DNA from: Takakia lepidozioides
Taxonomy: Eukaryota > Streptophyta > Takakiopsida > Takakiales > Takakiaceae
Length of the DNA stretch: 64,000 nucleotides
Assembly (NCBI GenBank): GCA_030704615.1
Contig: CM060731.1
Coordinates: 4,464,001-4,528,000 of the forward strand
Reading direction: 5' to 3'
The notes under the pieces were generated by a model, which was not told the DNA's origin, made no database searches, and saw only the letters and a program-made list of their open reading frames with translations. Positions 44,349 to 55,270 of this stretch are shown piece by piece. Positions within the stretch are counted from its first letter, which is position 1; each line of letters starts with the position of its first letter. The translations under genes were made by a program, and so were the position numbers.

Positions 44349-45252
44349 CACCCCTACCAACAGGGAGTCGATGTCCTCATCGACTTGTCCATTTTGTAGA
44401 AACGAACATCCAAGTTGTGGCGTCCCACATCAAGGAGTTTGTTTCCGTACCATGGCGTCCCATGGCAAAGAACCAAACCCCACACTTGACTCTACTCTCC
44501 ACTAGCTAGTTCGGCCGACTTCCTCCAAGTCCCGGCGAGGGGTGGAGCCTCTCAAGCTCCTCCCAGTGCACTCTTCTTGGCCTTCTTCAAGGTCAAGGAA
44601 CGATCCTCCCCGAGGATCGTATCGCCTTACTGCAACAACATTGCTTGCGATCGCTCCTGATGCCGCTTTTGGCATCACTTTGCGCAAGGGTTCACCTCGA
44701 ACCCCCTTTTGACTAGGAAGATAACCTTGAACCAACCGTGCGCCCCAATCACTACAATTGGGTCTGTCTTGGAATGCTGGCCTGAGGTACGGGAACACGT
44801 CGAAGCCGCACTACGACTTCGTCCCGAGGCTACACGATTATAGTACGTGAACGGAAGCACATAGCTTCCGCGTTAGCCCGCATTACAAGGCAACCACCTC
44901 GGTAGCGCAGTTATAGTACGCGCACGCGCCAGGTGCGCACTAGCACGTGAACTCCCAAAGAAGGCGCAAGTTTCCTTGCCCCTTGGATGGGGGTCACCCG
45001 ATTTCGGCACTACGCAAACACACGATTAACCCAATTTACCTCTCCCACTTTTATAAGCTAGCATGCATTCTACACACTAGCCAACCATACCATGCATCAC
45101 CATTCCAAACAAAATAGGACGCACAACATTTGGAATCCATTTCATTTATAGCACATTTTGTACAATACAAGTTTTTGCAATCGGATTCCTAAGCTAGCTA
45201 AACCGGGCTAAGCATGCATTTCCTCCCCCACGCTCCAAGGTTGATGTCCCCA
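44349..45252 (-). other. Ty3 3' untranslated region
   Basis: Between the pol stop and the 3' LTR. A purine-rich stretch on the minus strand beside the LTR (GGTAGGGGTG) is the likely polypurine tract. Open frames on both strands here lack domains. Confidence 0.5.
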
Positions 45253-47151
45253 TCAACGCTTCTTCCGCTTTTGAGGTCGCCCTTCGAAAACTGCAACCGC
45301 CTCGGATGCGTTTCCCATTTCTGAGGCACGCACCCAAGATGCCTCCACATGATGATATTCCTTCCATTTGACGAGATACTCCGTTTCTCGGTTCTTGAAC
45401 CTCCTCGACTTAAGTACTGCCTCCACCTCGTACTCAGGTTCATTTTCATGATCCAACAGCACAGGTGGCGGACGCAACACTTGATGCCGATTCGGACGCG
45501 CTTCATCTTTGAAGTAAGGCTTCAAAAGGGAGACGTGAAATACTGGATGCACCTTGCCGTTTGCCGGTAGCTCCAATTCATACACATCCTCATTCATAAC
45601 CTTCCGGATGTGAAAGGGTCCCGCATATGGAGGTACGAACTTTGAACTCACTTCCGGAGGTAGTCGGAAATTCTTGATGTTCAACCAGACCTCCGTGCCT
45701 GCCTCAAACTTCACTTCCCTCCGCTTCCGATTCGCCTGCCTTTCATACCGTTTCCTAGCTTCGGCAATGTTGTACTTTGCGAGCTTCAACAAACGCTCGC
45801 GTTCTTCTAGTACCGCCGCTACTGCCGGTTCCTCAACGTCCTGGGCGGCCCAACTTGTCGGCACCAGAGGTGCTTTTCCATAGACCAATACAAAAGGGGA
45901 AACTCCCGTTGCGGAGTGTTCTGTGTTATTATAACAGAACTCTGCCGCGTCTAAGTGTTCCACCCAGTCTGTTTGGTCTGCCGACACGTAATTTCGCAAG
46001 ATCTGCTTCACTACGGAATACACTCTTTCTGTTTGGCCGTCGGTCGTAGGTCGGAAGGCGGTGCTCATCTTCAGCCTCGTCCCCATCTTCTTCCAAAGTG
46101 CCCTCCAAAATTTACTCGTAAACTTAAGATCGCGGTCCGAGACAATATCCTTCGGGACTCCATGATGCTTTAAGACGTGGGCGAAATAAAGTTGCCATGT
46201 CTCCTACGCCGTTGCCGTCTCCTACGCCGTTGCCGTCTCCTTGGTGGGGATGAAATGGCCCATTTTACTGAACCTATCCACCACCACCATGATTGCATCG
46301 AATCCTTTCGACAGCGGCATAGCAGTCATGAAATCCATCGAGACGCTTTCCCAAGTCCCCTCTGGAATCGGCAAGGGTTGTAACAGCCCTGCTTGCTTTT
46401 TGTACTCGCTCCGGTTTTGTTGGCATGTGGTGCATGTCTTGACATACTCCTCTGCCTCCTCCCTCAGTTTGGGCCAGAAATACTCTTTCTTCAAGAGTGT
46501 CGTAGTGCGCTTGGCTCCGCCGTGGCCCGCAAGCGGGCTATCATGACATTCTCTCAAGAGGCTATCTCTGATCCCTCCCTTCGGCACGTAGAGACGCTTT
46601 TGCTTATACCGGAGCAGTCCATTTTGCAAGTGGAACTGCGATTTAACCCCCATCCTCAAGTCCTGCATCACGGACTTCGCCAGCTCATCCTTCCGGCAAG
46701 CCTTCCGGATCTTCCTTTGGAGCGCCGTCTCGCCCTTGTACACCAACAAGAGCTGCTGCTTTCTACTTAAAGCATCGGCTACCACGTTGTCTCGTCCCGG
46801 TTTGTACTGGATATCCACGTCGAACACTGCCAAAGTATCTTGCCACCTAAGTTGTTTTGGGGACAACTTGGGCTGCGTGGCAAAATACTTCACTGTGACA
46901 TTGTCCGTGAACACCTTCACTGGGTTGGAACCAACATAGTGGCGCCAAAGCTCAAGACAGTGCACCACCGCCTTCATCTCTTTCTCGTGCGTCGGCCACC
47001 GTCGCTCCACTTCATTCAGTTTCTTACTTTCGTAAGCCATTGGACGTCCATCTTGCATCAGTACATCCCCAATCGCGAAGTCCGACGCATCTGTAGGTAT
47101 CTCGAACGGACGATTGAACTCCAGGATTTTCAAGACTGGAGCTTCCGCCAT
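45253..47151 (-). pseudogene. Ty3 pol: RNase H, integrase, chromodomain
   Basis: RNase H keeps TDASD, EKEM, FTDN and ADALSR. Integrase follows with H-x-H and C-x-x-C zinc motifs (HDSPLAGHGG, CTTCQQNR), then SMDF for the first catalytic Asp, DIVSDRD for the second and TDGQTERV for the Glu. The C-terminal EYEVEAVLKSRRF with EYLVKWKEYHH is a chromodomain, thought to steer insertion to chromatin. At about 46,195-46,232 an 18-bp unit coding for ETATA and a stop is tandemly doubled, so two in-frame stops cut integrase after its first catalytic Asp. Confidence 0.88.
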
Positions 47152-47154
47152 CCG

Positions 47155-48564
47155 CTACTTCAATTCAGCAAAAGCTTGGCCACACAAGGTGTTCCATACC
47201 CAGACTTTGGATTTACACAGAAGGTCTGACAACGGCCCCGCGATCTTGGCGAAATTTCTCACATACTTCCGGTAATAGGAGGCGAGTCCTAGGAAGGATC
47301 GCACTTCCGAGACCGAAGTCGGAGGCTCCCAATCCAAGATCGCCCTCACCTTTCTGTCATCCATTTTGATCCCATCCTGTGTAATCACATGCCCCAGGAA
47401 CTCCACTTTTGTGACCCCGAATTCGCACTTTGAAGCTTTGGCATACAGCTTCCCTTCTCGCAATTTTTGGAACACCCTTTTAAGGTGCTCCAAGTGCTCC
47501 TCCTTTGTTTTCGAGTACACCAAGATGTCGTCTATGTACACGATCACAAAGTCATCCAACCACTCCTGAAAAAGGCTGTTCATCAGCATGCTAAATGTCG
47601 CTGGTGCATTGGTGAGCCCAAAAGGCATCACCAAGAACTCATATGAACCATACCTTGTCCTGCACGCGGTCTTCTCCTCATCTCCTTCCGCCACCCGAAT
47701 TTGATGATAGCCGGAGCGCAAGTCGATCCGGCTGAAATACTTCGCTCCTGCCAACCGGTCGAAAAGGTCGTCGATCCTTGGCAAAGGGTACCGGTTTTTA
47801 ATAGTCACCTTATTCAAAGCCCTGTAATCGACACACATCCGCAGCGTCCCATCCTTCTTGTCTGCGAATAGCACCGGGGCTCCGTAAGGTGACTTACTCG
47901 GCCGGATGTACCCCTTTGACATTAGATCTTTGAGCTGAGTCTTCAGCTTGACCAACTCTCTGTGGCTCAACCGGTAGGGCGCCTTGGCAGGCGGTTCCGA
48001 TCCCGGTATCACCTCAATCTTGTGGTCAACTCCTCTTCGTGGTGGCAAGCCGCTTGGTAAATCCTCCGGCATCACATCCTGGTATCTCTCCAAAATCCCC
48101 TTGATCCAATCTGGGCTCGGCTCCCCATCGCCTTCTCCCTTCACTTCTCTAATGTTAAACAAAAACTGGGGCTCGTGTGCCTCCTCCACGGCCCACTCCT
48201 TTGCTAACAGAAGGTTTATTCGCCCTCCCACGGATTTGGGCGTTTTCGACACTCGTAAGACCTCGCCACCATTCCCACATGGCAGCGTGACTACTCTCTT
48301 GCGGCCATCTATGACCGCTCCGGATTTGCTCAAAAAGGTCATCCCTAAAATGAGATCCACTCCATCGATCTCGTTTGTCGGAGCTCTCAAGGATTCCTCG
48401 GGCTCCGATTCCTCGGATTCCTCCCGCTCTTGAGTGACCTCGTTTTCGGAAACATGCATCGCTTCCTCAAACGACCGCCTCGGTGACACGTCGCCCCCAT
48501 TGGGCTCACCAGGATCATCATCTTTTGGGCCGTTCCGCTTTCGCTTCGGTTTGCCCGACCCCAT
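47155..48564 (-). pseudogene. Ty3 pol: protease remnant and reverse transcriptase
   Basis: The frame opens with an acidic linker and a partial protease ([18 protein letters not shown]); the D-[ST]-G active site that should precede it is missing. Reverse transcriptase is complete: [48 protein letters not shown] and the catalytic YIDD in [13 protein letters not shown]. The frame ends in a TAG just before the RNase H part, and the same frame continues immediately after it. Confidence 0.9.
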
Positions 48565-48605
48565 GATGAGGCCAATCCCAAGGACGATCGCATACTAAAC
48601 TCTAA

Positions 48606-48617
48606 GCTCTGATACCA
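48606..48617 (-). promoter_or_regulatory. Primer binding site, initiator Met tRNA
   Basis: On the minus strand TGGTATCAGAGC lies two bases inside the 5' LTR. It is the standard complement of the initiator methionine tRNA 3' end used by plant LTR retrotransposons. Confidence 0.93.
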
Positions 48618-48619
48618 AG

Positions 48620-49213
48620 TGTCGCGCACCTCACTTCGGTAAGCTCCCCCTCAAGTCATAGTTACTCGCTTTTCTGCGCGCGCCTAACTCCCAACCTGGC
48701 CGCCGGGCCAACTTGGAGCTTTGGCTGCTCACCGGGGCATAACGGTCCCCCTTCGTTCTCCCAATGAACCCTCCACCGATTTGGAACCAGCGGGAATTCC
48801 CTTTGGTAGTTGGCAGTCCGGAACAGCTCCCCACTCTTTGGTCGCTTTCCGGCTCGCTCGCTTACTCACTAGTTTTTGGTCACCAACGGGCTTGCACCGT
48901 TCTCGGGGTTACTACTCCCTATATATACTTCTGTAGCTGTCCGCGGGGGTTTCACAACCAGCCATGCCATTTTATGGCGAACCACCACGAAAACCCTTGA
49001 CTCCCGGTGATGAGTCGCGGTGAGTCTTGGCCCACTCACCACGGCCCCTATGGACCGTGATGAGTCCCAAGACTCCCCACGACTCCCACCACGAGGTCTC
49101 CGCCCCCATGGTGCTTCAGCTCCCCATACCTATCGTTGCCGCTGCCCCCACCACAGGGGCAGCCCCTCATGTGTCCCGACCCCCCTGCCCTCAAGGCAAA
49201 GGGCCGCGACACA
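48620..49213 (-). repeat. 5' LTR of the Ty3 element, 594 bp
   Basis: Matches 43,628-44,348 but lacks about 137 bases at GCCCCCATGGTG|CTTCAG and carries a 10-bp tandem duplication near 49,078 (CCCCACGACT). The missing block is bordered by GGTG in the other LTR, so the loss may be a slip between short repeats. Confidence 0.9.
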
Positions 49214-49214
49214 T

Positions 49215-49936
49215 GACATGGCCACACTTACTTCTCCACTGCAACCACCTATAATTCATGAGTTGCGGGTATCTAGACATAACCAAGGGGTTAGACAAAT
49301 CCACTCATTTCACATCCAAAATCCAGATGGTTTATCGTCAACAATGCAGGCACGTTCCTGGTCGCCCACCGGACCACACTATACCCCCATGGCTACTACC
49401 GTGTGTATGCTCCTGAGTGCCTTGGCCTGGCAGGCTATGCCCAGATATCTTGCTAGTCTAGGGACTTCCTGTACTGGCATTGCCGCCGACAGAACTGCTT
49501 CCATCTCTCAAAATACATTTTTTGGGATTCACATTATAGTATGATCGGAATCTAGATCAATCAATTATGTACAAACACAAAAAATATGTATACATGCCCT
49601 TCGTCAACGAGGCTGGAACACGGCACCTCTGACCATCATCAATGTGGGTGTCAGGGGCGGTGCTCATACCTATAATATCCAAGGTTTGAAAGATAATCTC
49701 AACCTACCACCCAACTACACTACACTTCTACTACGAGCCTTGCACTTCACAGCTATTACATCACTTACATCTCTAATCCTCAATAAATGTAAGATTGAAA
49801 GTGGCCAGCTAGCCACTGTGTGACAGGTTACGGTGCGGATAAAGCCCACCCCTGAAAGGGGGCAGTACCCGCAAGGGGAAGAGGCTCTTATTTACGTTGG
49901 CTTCGGTTGGCTTTATATATATATATATATATATAT
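49215..49936 (+). mobile_element. LINE, right part with 3' end
   Basis: Continues the LINE interrupted at 43,627, with the same C- and A-rich composition. It ends with CCCACCCCTGAAAGGGGGCA, GGCTTCGGTTGGC and a (TA)n tail at 49,915-49,936 instead of poly(A). A shorter copy of the same tail is at 39,880-39,956. Confidence 0.55.
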
Positions 49937-50358
49937 AGGGGATGAACGACCCTTAAGTGTCGAAGGCGCTCAAGAAGGCGGAAGCGCTCACTAGGTGGAG
50001 CCCCGCAAACCAGGGTGCGGTGGGGGCTCCGAGTGGGGTGGTCGTAGCATTGGGAGTCATACGGGGGGGTGGCATAGGGATCACCGCGGGGTTGAGGACT
50101 TGTAAGGGGAGTCTTGGGGTTCATCACGGTCCATTGGGTCCGTGGTGGGTGGGCCAAGACTCACCGTGACTCATCACAGGGAGTCAAGGGTCATCGTGGT
50201 GGTGTGCCGGAAAAGACTTGGGCTGTTTTGTAAAACCCCCGCCGGAACCTCCAGAAGTATATAGAGAGAGTAGTAACCCGGAGAATGGTGCAAGCTCATT
50301 AAACAACCAAAAGCTAGTGAACAAGCAAGCGAGCCGGAAGACGACCAAAGTGTGGGGA
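49937..50358 (+). repeat. Inverted Ty3 LTR fragment
   Basis: Reads as the reverse complement of the Ty3 LTRs: GTGAGCGCTT-like edges, then TCATCACGGTCCAT, CCAAGACTCACCGTGACTCAT, GTATATAGAGAGAGTAGTAAC and GACCAAAGTGTGGGG. It is more diverged than the two LTRs are from each other, and it is cut at 50,359 by the next element. Confidence 0.8.
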
Positions 50359-50730
50359 CACTACAACACGCCATGGTTTTCACGACTATCACAAGGGTGT
50401 CAGTATTGACATCTCTCACTATATTTATCACTACGTAGTTGAAAAGACATATGAGTGGTGACACATTTCACAGCCACTAGCAAACGTTTCACTACATAGT
50501 TAGTTCGTCTGACACCATAATTGAAATTCTAACACATGTAATTAAATGATATGGCCTTGGGAATCAGAGGTTAGTGACTCTTTAGTCGGTGTTGGATCCG
50601 TCTTCAACAACATTCTATTCACAGTTCTCAAAATATCATGCACATACATATTTATTGACATCGTTAACTATTAATGAAAGGTTTTACTATACCTCTGACA
50701 CAACCAAGACAATGGTATATGTTATCTCAT
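50359..50730 (+). mobile_element. One end of a second CACTA-type element
   Basis: Starts CACTACAACACGCCATGG directly against the truncated LTR. TTCACGACTATCAC, ACTACGTAGTTGAAAAGAC and CACTACATAGTTAGTTC follow as subterminal words. I find no inverted partner in the window, so it is a truncated end. Array repeats begin at about 50,735. Confidence 0.55.
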
Positions 50731-50734
50731 TATC

Positions 50735-51700
50735 ACTAGGGTAGCCTGTGCTGTTAGCCCAAATGTCTAGTGTTATCTAAGTCCCAATGTAATTTCCTAT
50801 GTATCCAAGTGCATCTCCTATTTTGGGGTCCAAAGCGACCTCTAGGGTAGTCTGTGCCGTTGGCCCAAGTGTCAAGTGTCTTGCAGGCCCAAATGCAATA
50901 TCTTATGTATCCAAGTGTGTCTCCTATGTCGAGGCCCAAGTGCGACCTCTAGGGTAGCCTTTGCTTTTGGCCCATTTGTGAAGCATTGAAATCTAAGACC
51001 AAGTGCAATTTCCTACGTATCCCAGTGCGTCTCCTATGTTGAGGCCCAAGTGTGATCTCTAGTGTAGCCTATGCCGTTGGGCCATGTGTGAAGAATTGAT
51101 ATCTAAGACCAAGTGCAATTTCCTATGTATCCAAGTGCGTCTCCTATGTCAAGGCCTATCTAAGCCCAAGTACAATCTTCCGATTCATGTATCCAAGCGC
51201 ATCTCCCATGTAGAGGCCCAAGTGTCCAGTGTCATCTAAGCCCAAGTGCAATGTCCTATGAATCCAAATACGTCTCCCATGTCAAAGCCCAATTTATTTT
51301 TTTCCATGAATTTACTGAGAAGTAATATATCCAATAATTATCGATATATCTCATGTCGAGGCTTCATATATTGAAAAAACCAATTATTTTTTTCCATGAA
51401 TTTGTTGAGTAGTGACATCCAATTATTATTGATATAGCATATCTCATGTCGAGCCTCCAATCATTGTCCCAGGAAAGCCCACTTTGCTATTTTTCCCGAA
51501 TTTCCAGCGACGAAAAGTACTTGAAATTCGACATCTCCCACACCGCCAATCCAAAATCATGGGACCAAGCCAGTGCATCCCTCCTCATCGAGAGCTTTCC
51601 AACGGTACCAAGCACCAGGGCTGGGGCCCCATGGTTTGGGACATCTCAATGCTACAAAACAAAACAAACAAACAAACCACCTCGCTTCATATATTCACTA
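50735..51700 (-). repeat. Array repeats, reverse orientation, second block
   Basis: Family 2 units in reverse (TCTAAGACCAAGTGCAATTT, GTATCCAAGTGCGTCTCC, AGCCTGTGCTGTTAGCCC) to about 51,300. They are followed by reversed family 1 (AAAGTACTTGAAATTC, AGCTTTCCAACGGTACCAAG, GACATCTCAATGCTACAAAA). Confidence 0.8.
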
Positions 51701-51964
51701 GTCTCCATGAATCAACAAGAGTTTGATTGTTCAACACGCTCTAACTTGGTAGGAAGTCATGGACGTCATATCATCTATATATAAAAAACTCACGGTTATC
51801 ATTCAACATGGTTCCTTCCGAAGTGACCATCATCGATGCAACTTAGCTTCAGAAAAGTATGATCCTCAGACGATCATTCTCATTCATAAATTGATAGCCA
51901 CCAGAACGTTGTAACCCATCGGTTGTCTGTATGCAACTGTTTGCTAGGGCTTGCACGTAGTCCG
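51701..51964. other. 3' region of the cysteine-rich gene
   Basis: Probable transcribed trailer of the gene on the minus strand, bordered by array repeats. No other feature is seen. Confidence 0.35.
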
Positions 51965-52659
51965 CTACGGTGGTACAGGGTTGACAGCAAAACCTCCACA
52001 AATTCCAGCCTCGCAACTGCCAAAACCATACATGCTGGTGCAGAGGCTTCCAAATGCATTATCGTTACAACAACTCGTTGATGGACCAAGATCCCGTAGA
52101 TAAGAAACCACATTCAGGCAGTCTATAAAGGATCCGCTAGCTCCAGAAGTCTCACAGACAGGCTCTGTTTGGGCATATGCCCTGATACAACCACCACCCA
52201 CACACAAACGCAGAGTGATATTTCAGATGTGAACATGTCCTAGATAAGAAAGTTGGTGGGATGGACTGAACAACCTTGGACATTAAAATCGGAACCAAAT
52301 CTTTGACTCTTTTCTCATGGCCGGAATAAAGAATCACCCCAATTTGTGATGTGTAACACATATTAATATCGAATTAAGCAGTTTAGGTGCTTACACAACA
52401 AACATGCAAATCATGACTCGTTTTAATAAGCGACATATATCCAAATCAACATCCAGTATGAGATTGGTAGAAGACACATTGTGACAAAGGACCTGATTTC
52501 ATGCCAATCACAATCAGAGTAGTCATATTGAGACTTGCTAAAGTAGTAGAAATGAGGTAGAAATATGGACTACTATGTGTGGAGGGGATTCAAACCAATA
52601 GCCACAAGAAGCAACAGAAAGATGCCAAAATTGATCAAAACAACTCGGGGTAGTGCCAT
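51965..52659 (-). CDS. Small secreted cysteine-rich protein, putative
   Basis: On the minus strand ATG 52,659 opens MALPRVVLINFGIFLLLLVA, a textbook signal peptide. A donor at 52,595 (ATTG|GTTTGA) joins the acceptor AACAG|AGCC at 52,165 in frame; ATCAG|GGCA nearby is an alternative acceptor. The second exon encodes EPVCETSGASGSFIDCLNVV, then SCCNDNAFGSLC, and GSC followed by GIC to a stop at 51,965. The spacing C-x11-C-x15-CC-x8-C-x8-C-x4-C begins like the eight-cysteine lipid-transfer fold but lacks the C-x-C, and I know no family with this pattern. The mature protein would be about 70 residues. Function unknown. Confidence 0.4.
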
Positions 52660-53370
52660 GATCGTTTTTTCAAGAACTTTGAATAAATGCACCTGCAAGA
52701 AAATGTGGGCATGTTATCAGCTCGAATATTGTAGACCTACTGACATTCAATATATCAGCTAGAATCTCAGCTATACATAAACAAGACCTCCTAACAACTA
52801 ACAAACGTTGTAGGTAGTCACCATAAATACATCGCAAACCTCAAGGCATTGCCCACATACCGTCTCGTTAACGCAAAGAGATGCAAGTTAGGCTTGTGAG
52901 AGTAGAAGACTTCAATATGAGGTCTCGTGTAATGTATATATAGTAACGTTTCTTGCCTCATACCTAGGCCACACATGACATATGCGTTGATGTGTTGACA
53001 TAATGCGGGCCCTTTGGCGGGCAGCAGTGTTCCTACACTACTGGCGGGTATCCGCTTGACGTAGTTTTGTAACGCAAGAGAAACTAATGGAAGTGCATTC
53101 CTTGAATGCTGCAGCCTGTAGTAGGGCGCCACCAGTGTGGGAAGGCACCATGAGAGCAGGAAAATGAGGAAATAACTCTATCATGACATCGCCCTTTGCC
53201 TTGTTGGATCTTAGCTACCAAACCGTGCTAATCAAACTGGGTCCCACCAAGGAAGGATGGGGCTTATGTGGCCGCTTGCCTTGCAGTGTTAATGGGAAGA
53301 CGCCGTTCCGCGACGTGCGTCCTGCCAACGGAGGCAAATGCTATATGTGGCCTGGCTATCATGCATGCTA
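52660..53370. other. No gene recognised
   Basis: Includes the presumed promoter of the cysteine-rich gene on the minus strand. Short frames on both strands show no domain. Confidence 0.45.
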
Positions 53371-53780
53371 GTCAATATATTAAGCAATATAGTTTGTTTG
53401 TTTGATTGTTTGTTTTGTTTTGTTTTGTGGTGTTGAGATGTCCCAAATCACGGCTATATGTGCGATCAGCCGAGAGAGTGAATTAGAAGTGTGGAGTCAA
53501 AGATAGCGATAGACATTGACTATGCAAGGTTTTCGTCGCTACTGGAATTCTTGTGATCCGCCAACCAGCAGCAAGAATCTAAATATCTAGAAGAAGACAA
53601 AAACTTCAGCCCAAACAAGCCTGTATGAGGCAAAAGGGTCAGTTCCCCCCAACCCTGGTGCTTGGTACCGTTGGAAAGCCCTCGATGAGGAGGCAACGAC
53701 TTGATCTCATCGGTGTTGGAGATATGGAATTTCAAGTACTTTTGGTCTCTAGAAATTCGCAAAAAAATAGAGAGAAGGAG
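53371..53780 (+). repeat. Isolated family 1 array unit, interrupted
   Basis: TCAATATATTAAGC, a GTTTGTTTTG run and TTGAGATGTCCCAAATCACG match the array start. About 190 bases of other DNA (53,450-53,640) intervene before CCCTGGTGCTTGGTACCGTT, GGAAATGG-like and AAGTACTTTTGG resume. Confidence 0.65.
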
Positions 53781-53929
53781 ATCCATCAATCTTCCACGAC
53801 CATTCCTTGGGATCCATTTGCAGGGCCATAAGAGGCTTGCCCCCTATCCATAGGAACAAATTTCCTTTCAGCCAGGCCGTTATTTCCAGCCCTGGCGGTT
53901 TCTTAGGGTTCATGTTTTTTGCATGAGTT

Positions 53930-54115
53930 CATGTTTTTTTTTTCCCTGATAAAGGGGATCAAGCCCCGATATTTTATTTATGAGGGGAAAAATACAACTC
54001 CGGAGGGCCATAAAGCAAACACACCATCTGGTGAGGGACGAACCCAGAGACTAAAACGGAGAGAGAACCATCCTGCTGGATGAACGAAGAAGCTAAGACC
54101 ATAGACAGACCCCTA
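53930..54115 (-). mobile_element. LINE 3' tail fragment
   Basis: The poly(T) at 53,934-53,944 is the reverse of a poly(A) tail. GGGGATCAAGCCCC, GATATTTTATTTATGAGGGG and GGTGAGGGACGAACCCAG follow. Similar pieces are at 1,030-1,150 and 4,480-4,570. Confidence 0.5.
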
Positions 54116-54237
54116 TGGAAAAAGCTAAGGAAGAAGCTAGAGCCTACGAGCTGTGAGCTCCAGCTTCAAGACCAGAACACGTTTTGCGAGAAGGGGCCAC
54201 TGGCCCCAGCACACCATTCAGGGCAACCACCACCATG

Positions 54238-55270
54238 CTTTGTCGTTTCTAATATTGGTGTTTATCATGCAGAGACCTTTTTTATAGTGTGGTGGGGTTA
54301 TGAATTAATATATTCTGCCAGTTGGCAACAACCAATATTTGTAAGACTATGCAGTCATGGACATGTGGCGTTCATGTTTGGAAGGCCTCCACCGGTTCAC
54401 TATCTGGCTTTTTTTTTTTTCATTTTTCCAAAATCGCCAGTGGGGCCACCTGTAAATTCTCCGCAGCACCCATGTGGCATGAATAACAAGGTGACAGGGT
54501 TAGAAAAGTGACTTATACAGAAGGTGGCACATTTTAACAGGTCCACATAAGCAAAGTCAGGCTCCTGATATTCAACTATTGGCGCTTGTTGGCGAAATTT
54601 TCGACAAACAGGGATTCAATATCCAAATTCAAAAATCTGATATAATGCAAATAGTCACAAATACTATACTTCCTCATGGTGCTTGAGTGAATCCACTAAC
54701 CAACTATTATCCAGAATATATAACCTCCGGTTCTGAAAGCCAGGTAGAAGGGTTGATAACCTGCCTCTTTTGGCAACACATTCCCGATCGAATCAAACAC
54801 AAAAATAATACAAAAACACCGGTTCTCAACTAATGGCAGTTATCTCATATACGGCTTGCGATCTGCCTGGTGTTGGAGGAAAAATCTAACCTCCGTGCAA
54901 CATTGGTTGAATCCTCCTTGGGTGAAAGAAAAGCTACTTAGCTCTTTTCATACCACAAGGTCACGGAAGAGGTGTGAGGGCGCCTTCTTGTTCAACATAT
55001 CGTCCTATTCTGCCCTCTTACCAGGGTCGTCCTTAATTTTTCATGTTGACTACTGCATGGTTGGGTCTCATAAATCCGGTTCGGGGTATTAGCCGCGACT
55101 TAATTTTCATAACATCCAAATCTGGGTATTGATAATCTGGTTGAGATCCTGTTGATGCCTGCCCACTACTGGTAAACACCACTTAATTGACAACTACAAA
55201 AAATCCAACAGTGTCTGTTGGTGTCTCTGATGAATCGGCCACCAATATGTCATTTTGTACGGAGAGGGTA
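54238..55270 (+). pseudogene. PDF-motif fragment, duplicate C1
   Basis: A frame at 54,856-55,092 carries LNPPWVKEKLLSSFHTTR and FLFNISSYSALLPGS, the tail of the PDF unit seen inside the CACTA element (NPPWV, TFFF, LPS). The same block is at 60,221-60,940. Relative to that copy, C1 has about 315 extra bases after 54,290. Confidence 0.55.

Larger units (their letters stand above)
43628..49213 (-). mobile_element. Ty3/gypsy chromovirus retrotransposon, gag-less
   Basis: Two direct LTRs bound a minus-strand pol region. The order is protease remnant, reverse transcriptase, RNase H, integrase, chromodomain, which is the Ty3 (Metaviridae) order of the chromovirus lineage. Only about 55 bases separate the 5' LTR from the pol frame, so gag and the front of protease are missing. 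Two stop-bearing lesions break pol. GACATG at 43,621-43,626 and 49,215-49,220 flanks the element one base from each LTR, a probable target duplication. It inserted into a LINE. Confidence 0.9.

Noticed and set aside
43980-44509. Open frames in the Ty3 LTR and leader
   Set aside because: G- and C-rich LTR sequence gives chance frames on both strands.
50359-50735. A complete small CACTA element
   Set aside because: The right border near 50,730 lacks any inverted match to CACTACAACACGCC.
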